NCBI RefSeq assembly: GCF_024707125.1
Contig: NZ_JANQAH010000007.1
Coordinates: 620,001 to 684,000, forward strand
Length of the DNA stretch: 64,000 bases
Direction of reading: 5' to 3'
Origin: Devosia sp.
Lineage (GTDB): Bacteria; Pseudomonadota; Alphaproteobacteria; Rhizobiales; Devosiaceae
The position numbers and the translations under genes were made by a program. This document shows positions 20,393 through 33,392 of this stretch, in pieces. Under the pieces are notes generated by a model that worked only from the letters and a program-made list of their open reading frames with translations, was not told where the DNA came from and did not search any database. Position 1 is the first letter of the stretch, and every line of letters begins with the position of its first letter.

Positions 20393-21150
20393 CTCCCGGT
20401 CGCCCCCAGACCGCCAAAACGCCGATCACGCAGGGAATAGGCTTCAAGAACGCGGAGGAAACTTGCCTCGTCGAAGTCCGGCCAGTTTTCCGGCACGAAG
20501 ACGAGTTCGGCATAGGCCGATTGCCAAAGCAGGAAGTTGGAAAGGCGCTGTTCGCCGCTCGTCCGGATGATGATGTCGGGATCCGGCAAGTCGACGGTAT
20601 AAAGCGCGCGCGAAATCGCCGCCTCATCGATATCGGCAGGATCAATGCGGCCTTCCGCAGCATCCCTCACCAGGCTACGGACGGCATCGGTGATTTCGGC
20701 TCGACCGCCGTAGTTGAAGGCGACGACGAGGACGAGGCCCGTATTGGATGCCGTCTTAGCTTCCACGTCCTCGATAAGACGAACGAGAGACGGTTCGAGA
20801 CCTGACCGCGTACCAATGATGCGAATGCGAACATTGTTGCGAATGAGCCGCTGCAGATCAGAGGCCACAAAGCGCCGCAAAAGCCCGAAGATGAAGGAGA
20901 CTTCTTCCGCCGGGCGCGTCCAGTTCTCGGACGAAAAGCTGAAGACCGTCAGATAGCCGACGCCGTGCTTGATGCAAGACTGCACGAGGTTGCGGAGCGC
21001 GTGCACGCCCTCAATATGCCCCTCGGTACGGCGCTTGCCCCTGGCCTTGGCCCAACGGCCATTGCCATCCATGATCACGCCCAGGTGAACCGGAATACGG
21101 AGGCCCGAACCGAGGTCCGGGCTCATTTTTGCGGCGGTCTCGCTTGCCAT
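20389..21150 (-). CDS. uppS: Undecaprenyl diphosphate synthase
   Basis: Cis-prenyltransferase that extends farnesyl diphosphate to the C55 lipid carrier for peptidoglycan and LPS. The active-site region VIMDGNGRWAKARGKRRTEG is near residue 25, with the later SSENWTRP and RTSGEQRLSNFLLWQ signatures. I use the ATG at 21150 because a strong GGGAGGGG site precedes it; the frame runs further upstream but without homology. The product is 253 residues. It lies 34 bp after frr and overlaps cdsA. Confidence 0.94.
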   Translation of the reverse strand: MASETAAKMSPDLGSGLRIPVHLGVIMDGNGRWAKARGKRRTEGHIEGVHALRNLVQSCIKHGVGYLTVFSFSSENWTRPAEEVSFIFGLLRRFVASDLQRLIRNNVRIRIIGTRSGLEPSLVRLIEDVEAKTASNTGLVLVVAFNYGGRAEITDAVRSLVRDAAEGRIDPADIDEAAISRALYTVDLPDPDIIIRTSGEQRLSNFLLWQSAYAELVFVPENWPDFDEASFLRVLEAYSLRDRRFGGLGATGS

Positions 21151-21184
21151 CAACGCCCCTCCCGGCGGCGTTCCATGCAGGTCC

Positions 21185-21739
21185 CTAGACCTGCATGATT
21201 TCCTGTTCCTTGGCCGCCACGATCGCATCGATCTCCTTGACGGCGTCGTCGGTAGCCTTCTGCACGAGCTCAGTCTGCTTCTTGGCGTCGTCCTGGCTCA
21301 TGTCGCCGTCCTTCTCCGCCTTTTTCAAGGCGTCCATGCCATCGCGACGAATATGGCGCACTGCAACGCGTGCCTGTTCGGCATAGGTGTGAGCGACCTT
21401 GGCGAGTTCCTTGCGGCGCTGCTCGTTGAGTTCCGGAAGCGGAACGCGGATGACCTGGCCTTCGCCCATCGGGTTAAGGCCGAGGCCGCTGTCGCGGATG
21501 GCCTTTTCAACAGCGTTGGCCAAGCCGCGGTCCCAGACCTGCACGGAGAGCATGCGCGGCTCCGGAACGGTCACGGTAGCGAGCTGGCTAAGCGGCGTGC
21601 GCGAACCATAGGCCTCAACCGTCACCGGCTCCAGCAGGCTGGCGCTGGCGCGGCCGGTGCGCAGGCCCACCAGTTCGTCCTTGAGCGAGCCGATCGACTT
21701 CTGCATGCGGTTCTTGATGTCGGTGAGATCATAGGCCAT
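21185..21739 (-). CDS. frr: Ribosome recycling factor
   Basis: With EF-G, this factor splits terminated ribosomes. The 184-residue product starts [17 protein letters not shown] and contains the family segments [20 protein letters not shown] and the C-terminal helix region with [15 protein letters not shown]. An upstream extension of the frame lacks homology, so the ATG at 21739 is preferred. It lies between pyrH and uppS, its conserved position. Confidence 0.95.
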   Translation of the reverse strand: MAYDLTDIKNRMQKSIGSLKDELVGLRTGRASASLLEPVTVEAYGSRTPLSQLATVTVPEPRMLSVQVWDRGLANAVEKAIRDSGLGLNPMGEGQVIRVPLPELNEQRRKELAKVAHTYAEQARVAVRHIRRDGMDALKKAEKDGDMSQDDAKKQTELVQKATDDAVKEIDAIVAAKEQEIMQV

Positions 21740-21837
21740 TGCCGTGGTCCTTCCAGTCATTTGGCGCTGCCAGCATGGGGCGCGCTTCTCTATTAAACTC
21801 GCACCGGGAAGGTGCAATGGGCGAAAACCGCCCTGCC

Positions 21838-22557
21838 CTAAATCGGGTCGCCAACTCGAGTAGACAGTCCCTTGCCTTCCAGGATGCCGGAAAGGCCAGC
21901 AGGCTCATCGAGAGCATATACAATAATGGGCATGTGGCTGTCGCGGGCAAGCGCGAATGCAGCCGTATCCATCACCTTCAAATTGCGGGCGATGACTTCG
22001 TCATAGCCAATCTGCGAATAGCGGACGGCATCGGGGTTCTTCTTAGGGTCATCGGAATAGACGCCGTCGACCTTGGTCCCCTTGAGCACGACATCGCATT
22101 CAAGCTCGATAGCACGGAGCGTAGCGGCGGTATCGGTCGTGAAGAACGGATTGCCGGTGCCACCACCGAGGACGACCACGAAACCTTCTTCAAGCGCCTG
22201 CTTGGCGTCGCGTGCGGTGAAGGTATCAGCCACGGACGGCATGGTCGCGGCGCTGAAGGGTTTTGACTTCACGCCCTGGCGGGTAATGGCGTTGGACAGA
22301 GCGAGGGCATTGATCATGGTGCCCAGCATGCCCATCAGGTCGGCAGTGACGCGATCGGTGCCGTCGGCAGCGCCGGCCATGCCGCGGAAGATATTGCCGC
22401 CACCGACGACGATGGCAACCTGGATGCCGGAGCGTGCCGCGTCGGCGATCTGCTTGGCTACGGCCTGCAGAAAGGGCGGCTCGATGCCGAAGGAGTTATC
22501 TCCCGCCAGCGCCTCGCCCGAAACCTTGAGCAGAATGCGCTTGTAGCTCGACGCCAT
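21838..22557 (-). CDS. pyrH: Uridylate kinase
   Basis: Bacterial UMP kinase of the amino acid kinase fold, making UDP from UMP and ATP. The 239-residue sequence has the N-terminal [13 protein letters not shown], the [10 protein letters not shown] phosphate-binding loop and the C-terminal region [20 protein letters not shown]. It lies 98 bp upstream of frr and 177 bp downstream of tsf, in the common tsf-pyrH-frr order. Confidence 0.95.
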   Translation of the reverse strand: MASSYKRILLKVSGEALAGDNSFGIEPPFLQAVAKQIADAARSGIQVAIVVGGGNIFRGMAGAADGTDRVTADLMGMLGTMINALALSNAITRQGVKSKPFSAATMPSVADTFTARDAKQALEEGFVVVLGGGTGNPFFTTDTAATLRAIELECDVVLKGTKVDGVYSDDPKKNPDAVRYSQIGYDEVIARNLKVMDTAAFALARDSHMPIIVYALDEPAGLSGILEGKGLSTRVGDPI

Positions 22558-22703
22558 CGGAAGACCTCATGTGAGACTGCGGGCTCGCGACTCTGCAAGA
22601 CCTTCGGGACACTAGGGCAAAACTGCCACAAGCTGAAGGCTAAGCCACGCAGGAAGTAAATGTAAAACTTATGAAGCTCGATCCAGCCGCACTGGAGAGC
22701 GAT

Positions 22704-22726
22704 GGACGGGCCATTGAGGCCCGTCC
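22704..22726 (-). other. Strong hairpin just after the tsf stop codon
   Basis: GGACGGGCC and GGCCCGTCC form a perfect 9-bp stem with a five-base loop, 8 bp after the tsf stop. On the minus strand no T-run follows, so it is more likely an RNA-stabilising or partial attenuation hairpin between tsf and pyrH than a full terminator. Confidence 0.55.
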
Positions 22727-22734
22727 AAAAGTCA

Positions 22735-23664
22735 TCAGGCCTTGACGCCTGCGGTCGCGGCGACTTCGGCTGCGAAGTCGGTTTCGACCTTTTCAATGCC
22801 TTCGCCGAGCGCATAGCGCACGAACTTGGTCAGCTTGATCGGGGCGCCAACGTCCTTCTCGGCCGTCTTGATGGCGTCGGCGACCTTGGTCTCACCGTCG
22901 ATCACGAAGGTCTGAGCGAGGAGAGTGACTTCCTCGTAGTACTTGCGCAGGCGGCCTTCGACCATCTTCTCGGCGATGTCGGCGGGCTTGCCCGATTCCT
23001 TGACCTGCTCGAGGATGATGGCGCGTTCACGAGCCACTACGTCCTGATCCAGCTCGCTGGAGTCGATCGCCAGCGGGTTGGTGGCGGCGATGTGCATGGC
23101 AAGCTGCTTGCCGAGAGCGGACAGGGCAGCCTTATCGCCGGTGGACTCGAGGGCGACCAGAATACCGATCTTGCCCAGGCCAGCCTTGACGGCGTTGTGC
23201 ACGTAGCTTTCCACCACGCCATCGGCGACCGAAACGGTCAGCGTGCGGCGCAGGTTCATGTTTTCGCCGATCTTGGCGATGGCTTCAGTCAGTTCGGCCT
23301 GGACCGAGTGACCAGCGCCGGGGAACGGCATTTCGCCGAGCTTGGCGACATCACCATCAGCGTCAAGAGCGAGCTTGGCAATCGAGCCAACGATGTTCTG
23401 GAACTGCTCGTTGCGGGCAACGAAGTCGGTCTCAGAGTTGACTTCGACGACAGCAGCCTTGGTGCCGGAGGTTGCAACGCCGACCAGACCTTCCGCGGCA
23501 ACGCGGTCAGCCTTCTTGGCGGCCTTGGCGAGGCCACGGGTGCGCAGCCAATCGACGGCAGCTTCCATGTCGCCATTGGTTTCGGCCAGAGCCTTCTTGC
23601 AGTCCATCATCCCGACGCCGGTCGAGTCGCGGAGCTGCTTAACCAGTGCAGCAGTGATTTCCAT
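22735..23664 (-). CDS. tsf: Translation elongation factor Ts
   Basis: Nucleotide exchange factor for EF-Tu. The 309-residue product opens with the UBA-like domain ([20 protein letters not shown]) and has the core [17 protein letters not shown] motif. It is 70 bp downstream of rpsB; the gap contains a hairpin that may set the rpsB:tsf expression ratio. Confidence 0.96.
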   Translation of the reverse strand: MEITAALVKQLRDSTGVGMMDCKKALAETNGDMEAAVDWLRTRGLAKAAKKADRVAAEGLVGVATSGTKAAVVEVNSETDFVARNEQFQNIVGSIAKLALDADGDVAKLGEMPFPGAGHSVQAELTEAIAKIGENMNLRRTLTVSVADGVVESYVHNAVKAGLGKIGILVALESTGDKAALSALGKQLAMHIAATNPLAIDSSELDQDVVARERAIILEQVKESGKPADIAEKMVEGRLRKYYEEVTLLAQTFVIDGETKVADAIKTAEKDVGAPIKLTKFVRYALGEGIEKVETDFAAEVAATAGVKA

Positions 23665-23678
23665 GGGTTCACCTTTCG

Positions 23679-23699
23679 GCGGCCCCAGACTGGGGCCGC
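23679..23699 (-). other. rpsB-tsf intergenic hairpin
   Basis: GCGGCCCC and GGGGCCGC form an 8-bp GC-only stem with a five-base loop, 15 bases before the tsf start. No T-run follows on the minus strand. A leaky terminator-like hairpin at this position is known in E. coli, so an attenuation role is plausible. Confidence 0.55.
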
Positions 23700-23734
23700 A
23701 TAGTTTCGTTCAAACGATTCCGGACATACCGGAC

Positions 23735-24505
23735 TTAGTTGACAGCTGCGCCTTCGCCCGGAAGATCTTCAGCCGGAGCTTCCGAAGAAGCGCCGAGATC
23801 CTGGCCGAGAGCGCTCGACGAGCGACCGATACCGTCGAGGGCAGCGCGCGAGATCAGCGAGACATAGAGCTCGAGAGCGCGGCTGGCGTCGTCATTGCCC
23901 GGGATGGCGTAGTCGACCACGTCCGGATCGCAATTGGTGTCGACGATGGCAACGACCGGGATGCCCAGGCGACGGGCTTCCTTGATGGCGTTGGCTTCCT
24001 TGTTGGTGTCAATCACGAAGAGGAGCGAGGGAACGTTGCCCATGTCCTTGATGCCGCCGAGGTCGCGCTCAAGACGCTCCTGCTCGCGGGACATCATCAG
24101 GCGCTCTTTCTTGGTGCGCAGGTTCAGGTCTTCTTCGCTCATCGATTCCAGTTCGCGCAGACGCGAGATGGAGTTCGAGATCGTCTGCCAGTTGGTCAGC
24201 GTGCCGCCGAGCCAGCGGGAGTTGACGTAGTACTGAGCGGACTGCTTGGCAGCTTCAGCAACGAGCGGGGCAGCCTGACGCTTGGTGCCGACGAAGAGCA
24301 CGCGGCCGCCATCGGCAACGGTGTCGGACACGAGCTGCAGGGCGCGGCTCAGGGCCGGCACGGTCTGCGACAGGTCGAGAATGTGAATGTCGTTGCGAAC
24401 GCCGAAAATGAAGCGTTCCATCTTCGGGTTCCAGCGGTGCTTCTGGTGGCCGAAGTGCACGCCTGCTTCGAGGAGCTGGCGCATGGAGAATTCTGGCAGA
24501 GCCAT
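23735..24505 (-). CDS. rpsB: 30S ribosomal protein S2
   Basis: A 256-residue small-subunit protein beginning [20 protein letters not shown] with the signatures [14 protein letters not shown] and [14 protein letters not shown]. The ATG at 24505 is chosen from this conserved N-terminus; upstream codons in the frame belong to the structured leader. First gene of the rpsB-tsf operon, with an identifiable promoter and a folded 5' leader (see the next entry). Confidence 0.96.
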   Translation of the reverse strand: MALPEFSMRQLLEAGVHFGHQKHRWNPKMERFIFGVRNDIHILDLSQTVPALSRALQLVSDTVADGGRVLFVGTKRQAAPLVAEAAKQSAQYYVNSRWLGGTLTNWQTISNSISRLRELESMSEEDLNLRTKKERLMMSREQERLERDLGGIKDMGNVPSLLFVIDTNKEANAIKEARRLGIPVVAIVDTNCDPDVVDYAIPGNDDASRALELYVSLISRAALDGIGRSSSALGQDLGASSEAPAEDLPGEGAAVN

Positions 24506-24663
24506 TTGGTATTCCTTTACCGGTTGATGCCTCCACGAAGCCTTGCGACGGTTGCCCGCCACCGGATGGCACTCCAAACGGAGGGCCTGCTTCGTGTGTG
24601 AGATCGCGCCAGCCAAACTGCTGGACGCGTGGGCGATATAAGCGAACTCTTACCCGAGCGCAA
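24506..24663 (-). promoter_or_regulatory. rpsB promoter and structured 5' leader
   Basis: On the minus strand TTGCGC (24663-24658) and TATATC (24640-24635), 17 bases apart, make a good housekeeping promoter with a start near 24628. The roughly 120-base leader can fold into a CCAGC/GCTGG hairpin (about 24611-24625), then a closing stem CACGAAGC with GCTTCGTG (24534-24541 and 24589-24596) that encloses two inner hairpins (CTCC/GGAG and CGGT/ACCG). S2 is known to autoregulate through such leaders in other bacteria. The remaining bases up to the dnaE stop at 24825 hold no gene. Confidence 0.6.
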
Positions 24664-24824
24664 CCCGCCAAAGTCACTCACGGGATCGTCAACGAACCGA
24701 TCCGTGGATTACTCGTTGCTTCCACATGGACCCGCGCCCGGACGTGGGGCTACAGGGTGAAAGCCCCTGAGCGGAGGAGGAAGAGCTTTGCGCTCACCTC
24801 CTCTGCGCTTGTCTGGCCCCTACC

Positions 24825-28280
<3,456 letters not shown>

Positions 28281-28286
28281 ATAGGT

Positions 28287-28299
28287 CTCCTGAAAGGAG
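28287..28299 (-). promoter_or_regulatory. Hairpin covering the dnaE ribosome-binding site
   Basis: On the minus strand CTCCT-TTC-AGGAG forms a five-base-pair hairpin whose 3' arm is the dnaE Shine-Dalgarno sequence. It is short, and its effect on translation is uncertain. Confidence 0.4.
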
Positions 28300-28353
28300 T
28301 CTTAGCCTGTCGGGGCCAGAGGTCAAATCACCCGGCCCCCAATCCACAGGCGA

Positions 28354-28452
28354 TCAGCCCAAATGCGTGAGCAGGTCCATCCAGGTGAGCGAACCGATGG
28401 TGAAGGCACCGAGGGTCACGAAGGCGGCGAAGTCCTTGAGGAAATCAATCAT
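28354..28452 (-). CDS. Candidate 32-residue small membrane protein
   Basis: A short frame with ATG at 28452 preceded by GGGAG at a 7-base spacing encodes a 32-residue peptide beginning MIDFLKDFAAFVTLG and ending MDLLTHLG. The middle (FAAFVTLGAFTIGSLTW) is hydrophobic enough for one membrane segment. Codon choice is GC-rich like true genes. It lies upstream of dnaE in the same direction, after an AT-rich promoter-like stretch. I do not recognise a family. A chance frame remains possible because of the length. Confidence 0.45.
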   Translation of the reverse strand: MIDFLKDFAAFVTLGAFTIGSLTWMDLLTHLG

Positions 28453-28909
28453 CTTTAGCTCCCGTGTTGCTATAATGTTCTTATATGTTTTCTCTTTGTT
28501 CTGGTCCAGTGGGATGATCGGGGAAAGCGGGGACAGGGTTAACGCGTTAGGGATTCGTTAGAAGCCGCGCGTCGCGACGTGCAGGATTCGGACGTGCGGA
28601 AGCGCCGGATAGCCAGGGGCTTCCGGAGATGCAGTGGACGGACCCCGGAGCGGTATTCGCCTCGAAGTTTTTAGTAGATGAAGCGCATACCGCTCCGGAG
28701 TGCCCTCTTTTCGGGCGGGAACTAAGGCGACTTTTGATCGCTCGTCGCAAGCGGCCAGCCCCGAACGTGCCTGGGAGACGAACCCCTGCCGGGCCCCCTC
28801 GCTACTGTCGTCTGCAGACCGTCCGTGCGAGGTTGGATGGGCAGAATAGCACTGTCAGTGAGAGCGGGGATAAGAGGGATAGATGTGCTGCCTCCACCTC
28901 CCACGGTAG
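28453..28909. other. Intergenic region upstream of the small ORF, no gene seen
   Basis: The first 60 bases are AT-rich (for example TTCTTATATGTTTTC near 28480) and may hold the promoter of the small ORF. The rest is GC-rich with an inverted pair around GGAGCGGTAT and ATACCGCTCC (28651-28698). Open frames are short and compositionally odd; none is supported. Confidence 0.5.
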
Positions 28910-28976
28910 CATCCCCGCGAAAGCGGGGATCTCTGCTTCGGGCAATGAGATTCCCGCTTTCGCCAGAATGATGCGG
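28910..28976. repeat. Dispersed palindromic repeat, copy 1
   Basis: Two inverted copies of a unit around CATCCCCGCGAAAGCGGGGA face each other (28910-28929 and, degenerate, about 28950-28976). The same unit recurs at 33168-33235, which marks it as a REP-like dispersed element. Confidence 0.75.
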
Positions 28977-29059
28977 TGATGGAAAGGCGGCAGTCGCGCT
29001 TGTCGATGGCCCCCTCGCCCACCGCCTCGCGGTGACCACTCCACCCGGAGGGAGAGGCA

Positions 29060-29746
29060 TCAGAGACTATGCGGAACGACCTTGCCGGCCTTGATGGTGA
29101 CGATGCGGTCGGCGCGCTTGGCGAGGTCGTGATTGTGTGTCGCGATGAGGGCGGCGGCGCCTTCGGTGCGGATCAGGCTCTGCAGCGCCTGGAAGACCAG
29201 GTCGCTGGTGTCCGGATCGAGGTTGCCGGTGGGCTCATCGGCGAGGATGACACGCGGGTGGTTGGCCGCCGCACGGGCGATGGCGACGCGCTGTTGTTCG
29301 CCGCCCGAGAGTTCGGCGGGACGATGGGCGGCGCGGGGGGCCACGCCGAGTATGTCGAGGAGTTCCATGGCGCGTTTGTCTGCGTCGGCAGGCGATTTGC
29401 CCGCGATCAGTTGCGGCATGGTTACGTTTTCGAGTGCTGAGAATTCGGGCAACAGGTGGTGGAACTGGTAGACGTAGCCCACCGTGTTGCGACGAAGCTG
29501 GGTACGGCTGCGATCGCTGAGCTTGCTGGTCTTGTTGCCGACGATTTCGACCTCGCCGGCCTGCGGGCTTTCGAGCAGGCCGCAGAGGTGTAGGAGCGTC
29601 GATTTGCCGGCGCCGGAGGGGGCGACGAGCGCAACGAGTTCGCCACTTTCGACGACGAGGTCGGCCTGATCGAGCACGCGTACCTGGGTTGCGCCTTCGC
29701 CATAGTGACGATGGACGCCGGAGAGACGCAGATAGGAATTACTCAT
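29060..29746 (-). CDS. lolD: Lipoprotein-releasing ABC transporter ATP-binding protein
   Basis: ATPase of the Lol machinery that extracts lipoproteins from the inner membrane for delivery to the outer membrane. ABC motifs are intact: Walker [10 protein letters not shown], the LolD-type [17 protein letters not shown] after the Q-loop, signature [14 protein letters not shown] and Walker [14 protein letters not shown] prefer the ATG at 29746, giving [18 protein letters not shown]; codons upstream of it overlap the end of the permease gene. The product is 228 residues. Confidence 0.92.
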   Translation of the reverse strand: MSNSYLRLSGVHRHYGEGATQVRVLDQADLVVESGELVALVAPSGAGKSTLLHLCGLLESPQAGEVEIVGNKTSKLSDRSRTQLRRNTVGYVYQFHHLLPEFSALENVTMPQLIAGKSPADADKRAMELLDILGVAPRAAHRPAELSGGEQQRVAIARAAANHPRVILADEPTGNLDPDTSDLVFQALQSLIRTEGAAALIATHNHDLAKRADRIVTIKAGKVVPHSL

Positions 29747-31115
29747 AACGGAGCGCCTCGACGGGATCATATTGGGCCGCGCGCCAGGCGGGATAAAGCG
29801 TGGCGAGGAAGCTCAGGGTCAGGGCCAGGACGACCACGACAGTCACTTCGGTTGGGTCCGTTTTGCTCGGCAGGGCCGAGAGGAAGAAGACCTCGGGCGG
29901 GAAAAGCGCGACGCCCAGCGTGTTGGAAATGGCCGCGCGGATGGCTTCGGCATTGGCGGCGACGATGAGGCCGAGAACGAGGCCGCTCAGCGTGCCGACG
30001 ACGCCGATGGTGGTGCCGGTGATCGAGAAGATGCGCATGATGGCGCCGCGGGTGGCGCCCATGGTTCGGAGCACGGCGATGTCCTTGCTCTTGTCCTTCA
30101 CCAGCATCACGAGACTCGAAATGATGTTGAAGGCGGCGACGAGGACGATCATCGAGAGGATGGTGAACATCACCACGCGCTCGACTTGCAGCGCGGAGAA
30201 GAAGGTCTCGTTGCGCTGCTGCCAATCGGTGAGGATGAAGGGGCGGATGTTGGTAGCTGCCGCAAGACGCTCGCGCATCAGGGGAATCGCATCGGGGTTG
30301 TCGATGAAGATTTCCGCGGCGGTCGCCTGATAGATGCGCTCGTAAGCGGCGTCGATCTCTTCGTCCGAGGCCATGGGGTCAAGCGGAGGCTGGCCGGGCT
30401 TGAGCACATCTTCGTAGAGCTTGAAATAGTCCTGCGCCGTCTTCAGCGGCATATACATAAAGAGGCTATCGAACTCGACCATGCCCAGATTGAAGATGGT
30501 GCGGACGGGGTAGGACTTGATCTGCGGGGTCGAGCCGAAGGGCGTCATGGCTCCGCTGTCGGGATTGATGATCTGCACCTGATCGCCGAGGCCGACGCCG
30601 AGCGTCTGGGCCAATCGGTAACCGATGGCGATCCCGTCGTTTTCGTCCCAGCTATCGAAACCGCCCTGCTCTGCCGAGTTGAACAGCAGGTCGAGCTTTT
30701 CGAGATTTTCCGCATCCATGCCGCGCACGGACACACCGGTCGAGCCGCCGCGACCGGAGGCGAGGACCTGGCCTTCAACGTAATAGACGGCGAATTTGAC
30801 GCCCTGGACTTCCTCGAGGGTTGTCACAGCGTCCTTGTAGTCGGTGAACTTGCTCTCGATGGGGAAGGCCGTGAAGTGGCCGTTTAGCCCAAGGATTTTG
30901 GTGAGCAGTTCGGCTCTAAAACCGTTCATGACGGACATGACGACGATCAGCGTCGCGACGCCGATCGCCACGCCGACCATGGTGAGGCTGGCGATCACCG
31001 AGATGAACGCCTCCTTCCGCCTCGCGCGCAAATAGCGCCCAGCAATCATCCACTCAAACCGGGCGAAGGGCCGAGTGGATCGGCCGGCCGGGGCTTGCTG
31101 CGCGCTAAGGGTCAA
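29739..31115 (-). CDS. Lipoprotein-releasing ABC transporter permease (LolC/E, LolF type)
   Basis: A 458-residue MacB/FtsX-fold permease with one N-terminal membrane helix, a large periplasmic domain (about 80-300) and three C-terminal helices. The N-terminal [20 protein letters not shown] and the later [20 protein letters not shown] are LolC/E hallmarks. Only one permease gene is present beside lolD, the arrangement of organisms with a homodimeric LolF-like permease instead of LolC plus LolE. Start overlaps the proS stop by four bases. Confidence 0.9.
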   Translation of the reverse strand: MTLSAQQAPAGRSTRPFARFEWMIAGRYLRARRKEAFISVIASLTMVGVAIGVATLIVVMSVMNGFRAELLTKILGLNGHFTAFPIESKFTDYKDAVTTLEEVQGVKFAVYYVEGQVLASGRGGSTGVSVRGMDAENLEKLDLLFNSAEQGGFDSWDENDGIAIGYRLAQTLGVGLGDQVQIINPDSGAMTPFGSTPQIKSYPVRTIFNLGMVEFDSLFMYMPLKTAQDYFKLYEDVLKPGQPPLDPMASDEEIDAAYERIYQATAAEIFIDNPDAIPLMRERLAAATNIRPFILTDWQQRNETFFSALQVERVVMFTILSMIVLVAAFNIISSLVMLVKDKSKDIAVLRTMGATRGAIMRIFSITGTTIGVVGTLSGLVLGLIVAANAEAIRAAISNTLGVALFPPEVFFLSALPSKTDPTEVTVVVVLALTLSFLATLYPAWRAAQYDPVEALRYE

Positions 31116-32461
31116 ATGTCGTTCATCCGCTGAGGTTCGATAAGGCCCTTGAGACGCTCGACCGCATTGGCGAGCGGCAGCGTCTCGCGCTCGCCAGTCT
31201 TGCGATGTTTGATCTCAACTTCGCCCGATTTAAGGCCGCGTGGCCCAAGGATAATCTGGTACGGGATGCCGACGAGATCGGCCGTGGCGAACTTCGAGCC
31301 GGCGGGCTGGTCGCGATCGTCATAGAGCATGTCGAGACCGGCTGCGGTCAGCTCGGCATAGAGCTTGTCGCAGGCGGCATCGGTGTCGGCATCGCCGGCC
31401 TTGAGGTTGATCAGTACCGCTTCGAAGGGCGCGACGGAGACCGGCCAGATGATGCCGTTTTCGTCGTGGCTGGCTTCGATGATGGCCGGGACGACACGGG
31501 TCAGGCCGATGCCGTAGGAACCCATGTGGACGATGGTTTCCTTGCCGTCATTGCCGGTGACCGATGCCTTCATCGGCTCGGAATATTTCGTGCCGAAATA
31601 GAAGATGTGGCCGACTTCGATACCCCTAGCGGAGACGCGCTTGTCTTCCGGCACGGAGGCTTCGAACTCGGCATGGTCAACCATGTCCTCGGTGGCGGCG
31701 TAGAGCGAGGTCCAATCGTTGAAGATGGGTTTCAGGTCGCCGCGGAAATCGGTGTCCTGGCCGGGAATGGTTTTGTCCAGCAGGTCACGATGACAGAAGA
31801 CCTGGCTTTCGCCGGTGTCGGCCAGAATGATCCACTCATGGCTGAGGTCGCCACCGATCGGGCCGGTATCGGCGCGCATCGGAATGGCGGTGAGGCCCAT
31901 GCGGGCATAGGTGCGGAGGTACGCAACGAACATGCGTTCGTAGGCGGCGACGGCGCGGTCCTTGTCGAGATCGAAGGAATAGGCGTCCTTCATCAGGAAT
32001 TCGCGCGAACGCATGGTGCCGAAGCGGGGACGCACCTCGTCGCGGAACTTCCACTGGATGTGGTAGAGGTTCAGCGGCAGGTCCTTGTAGGACTTCACAT
32101 AGGTGCGGAAAATGTCGGTGATCATTTCCTCATTGGTCGGGCCATAGAGGAATTCGCGCTCGTGGCGATCTTCGATGCGCAGCATTTCCTTGCCGTAGGC
32201 ATCGTAGCGGCCCGATTCGCGCCAGAGATCGGCGGACTGGATGGTCGGCATCAGAAGCTCGATCGCGCCGGAGCGGTTCTGCTCCTCTTCGATGATCTTC
32301 TGGACCTTCATCAGCACCTTGTAGCCCATGGGCAGCCAGGAATAGAGGCCGGAGGCCTGCTGACGGATCATGCCGGCGCGCAGCATCAGCCGATGCGAGA
32401 CGATCTCGGCTTCCTTTGGAACGTCGCGCAGAACCGGCAGAAAATAGCGGGAAAGGCGCAT
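31112..32461 (-). CDS. proS: Prolyl-tRNA synthetase (editing-domain-less type)
   Basis: Class II synthetase that charges tRNA-Pro. The start at 32461 gives [20 protein letters not shown], with GGAG seven bases upstream. Class II motifs include [20 protein letters not shown] and the motif 3 [17 protein letters not shown]. At 449 residues it lacks the roughly 180-residue INS editing domain between motifs 2 and 3, which is typical for alphaproteobacterial ProRS; editing of alanyl-tRNA-Pro would depend on a separate protein. Downstream it overlaps the permease gene. Confidence 0.95.
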   Translation of the reverse strand: MRLSRYFLPVLRDVPKEAEIVSHRLMLRAGMIRQQASGLYSWLPMGYKVLMKVQKIIEEEQNRSGAIELLMPTIQSADLWRESGRYDAYGKEMLRIEDRHEREFLYGPTNEEMITDIFRTYVKSYKDLPLNLYHIQWKFRDEVRPRFGTMRSREFLMKDAYSFDLDKDRAVAAYERMFVAYLRTYARMGLTAIPMRADTGPIGGDLSHEWIILADTGESQVFCHRDLLDKTIPGQDTDFRGDLKPIFNDWTSLYAATEDMVDHAEFEASVPEDKRVSARGIEVGHIFYFGTKYSEPMKASVTGNDGKETIVHMGSYGIGLTRVVPAIIEASHDENGIIWPVSVAPFEAVLINLKAGDADTDAACDKLYAELTAAGLDMLYDDRDQPAGSKFATADLVGIPYQIILGPRGLKSGEVEIKHRKTGERETLPLANAVERLKGLIEPQRMNDI

Positions 32462-32562
32462 GGGAACTCCGAAATTCGTGCTTCGACTCAAGACTTTTGT
32501 TGATGCCCACTCAGAGCCCAACCGTCCATACGATTCAAGCATGCAAGCTATGCAGAATCTGC

Positions 32563-32738
32563 GTGACAGGAAGAAAATGTGTTGTTAGGTTCCTGTCACA
32601 ATAAAACGAAGGCGGTCCAACCGCCAACGGTCGACAACGTCAAGGGAGGAGCGTTGGCCGCACGCTGTAGAGCGAGCCTAAGACCAACGTATTGTCGATT
32701 CAACTATAAAGCAGGGCCTTTGTGCCCTGCTTTTTTAT
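32563..32738 (+). ncRNA. Candidate structured small RNA with its own terminator
   Basis: Four stems follow one another: GTGACAGGAA with TTCCTGTCAC (32563-32572/32590-32599, 10 bp); GGCGGT with ACCGCC (32611-32625); TCGACAA with TTGTCGA (32631-32637/32692-32698) enclosing CGTTGG with CCAACG (32652-32657/32684-32689) and CGCT/AGCG; and a terminator hairpin at 32711-32731 followed by six T residues. The big internal loop exposes GGGAGGAG (32644-32651). The run ends in a terminator before the next gene, so it is not an ordinary 5' UTR. I recognise no Rfam family; the 5' end is approximate and no clear promoter is visible. Confidence 0.55.
32711..32737 (+). terminator. Rho-independent terminator of the candidate small RNA
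   Basis: GCAGGGC and GCCCTGC pair around a CTTTGT loop, preceded by AAA and followed by TTTTTT. The T-run is on the plus strand, which fixes the direction of the upstream transcript. Confidence 0.85.
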
Positions 32739-32755
32739 TTCGGAATCAAGACGTA

Positions 32756-33079
32756 ATGGCTGACTCTGAAAGTTTCACAAGAATTGCCCTTGCCCTGCCC
32801 GGCGCGACGAGCGGGCCGCATTTTGACCGCACGGCGTTCAAGGTGAAACGCACGTTTGCGACGCTTGCGGCCGATGGATTGAGCGCAAACCTGAAATTCA
32901 CGCCGGACGAGCAGGAATTCAAATGCCAGCTTGCGCCGGAGGTGTTTCAGGCGATCGACAATGGCTGGGGGCGTCAGGGCTGGACGACGATTTGGCTGGC
33001 GAAGGCGACAGAGGATGATGTCGCTGCGGCGCTTACCATGGCGCATGTGCACGCGGTCGGTGCGGCAAAGAAGAAGTAG
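32756..33079 (+). CDS. MmcQ/YjbR family protein
   Basis: A 107-residue alpha/beta protein of the MmcQ/YjbR family (CyaY-like fold, proposed but unproven DNA binding). It shows the family pattern LALPGATSGPHFDRTAFKV, then FATLAADGLSANLKF and GWGRQGWTTIWLAKA near the end. The frame stays open upstream, but that part runs through the terminator at 32711-32737, so I place the start at ATG 32756. The ribosome-binding site is weak. It is isolated and convergent with the DUF1467-rnj operon. Confidence 0.82.
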   Translation: MADSESFTRIALALPGATSGPHFDRTAFKVKRTFATLAADGLSANLKFTPDEQEFKCQLAPEVFQAIDNGWGRQGWTTIWLAKATEDDVAAALTMAHVHAVGAAKKK

Positions 33080-33167
33080 AAGTTGAGGCCGCCACCACAG
33101 TCGCGATAGTCCCCTATTAAGGCGGACGCTTCGCTTGGAAAGCGCGCTGTTCTGCTGGCTTACTCGG

Positions 33168-33235
33168 TGTCATCCCCGCGAAAGCGGGGACCTCCGTTTC
33201 AAAACAGGGGTTCCCGCTTTCGCGGGAATGACATC
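33168..33235. repeat. Dispersed palindromic repeat, copy 2
   Basis: Inverted copies of the unit TGTCATCCCCGCGAAAGCGG flank a short centre; each arm can also fold by itself (CCCCGC-GAAA-GCGGGG). The same unit occurs at 28910-28976. Confidence 0.8.
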
Positions 33236-33303
33236 GTGGATGGAAATCAAAGAGCCGAGCAGTTCGCAGCTTTCGACGTAGATCCGAGGTCTATCTTGAG
33301 ATG

Positions 33304-33337
33304 TCAGGATGGGCCCCGGCCTTCGCCGGGGTGACAG
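33304..33337. repeat. Second type of intergenic palindrome
   Basis: CCCCGGC-CTTC-GCCGGGG forms a tight hairpin within a unit reading CAGGATGGGCCCCGG on its left side and ending in GTGACA. I recall similar units scattered in many alphaproteobacterial genomes. No T-run follows. Confidence 0.65.
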
Positions 33338-33392
33338 CCGGTGTGTGATTTAGCATCCCACTGGAGCCCGCGCGTTTGAGCGAGGGAGCGGC

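Larger units (their letters stand above)
33080..33392. other. Convergent intergenic region made largely of palindromic repeats
   Basis: The gap between the two convergent genes holds one complete palindromic repeat (33168-33235) and one different GC-rich hairpin (33304-33337), but no gene. These hairpins may serve as transcription barriers for both flanks. Confidence 0.65.

Noticed and set aside
28547..28750. 67-codon minus-strand frame
   Set aside because: Ser/Arg/Pro-rich composition and no start signal; overlaps an inverted repeat region.
32642..32756. N-terminal extension of the YjbR-family gene from a TTG with GGGAGGA ahead
   Set aside because: It would have to read through a strong terminator hairpin and adds Cys/Arg-rich sequence unlike the family.
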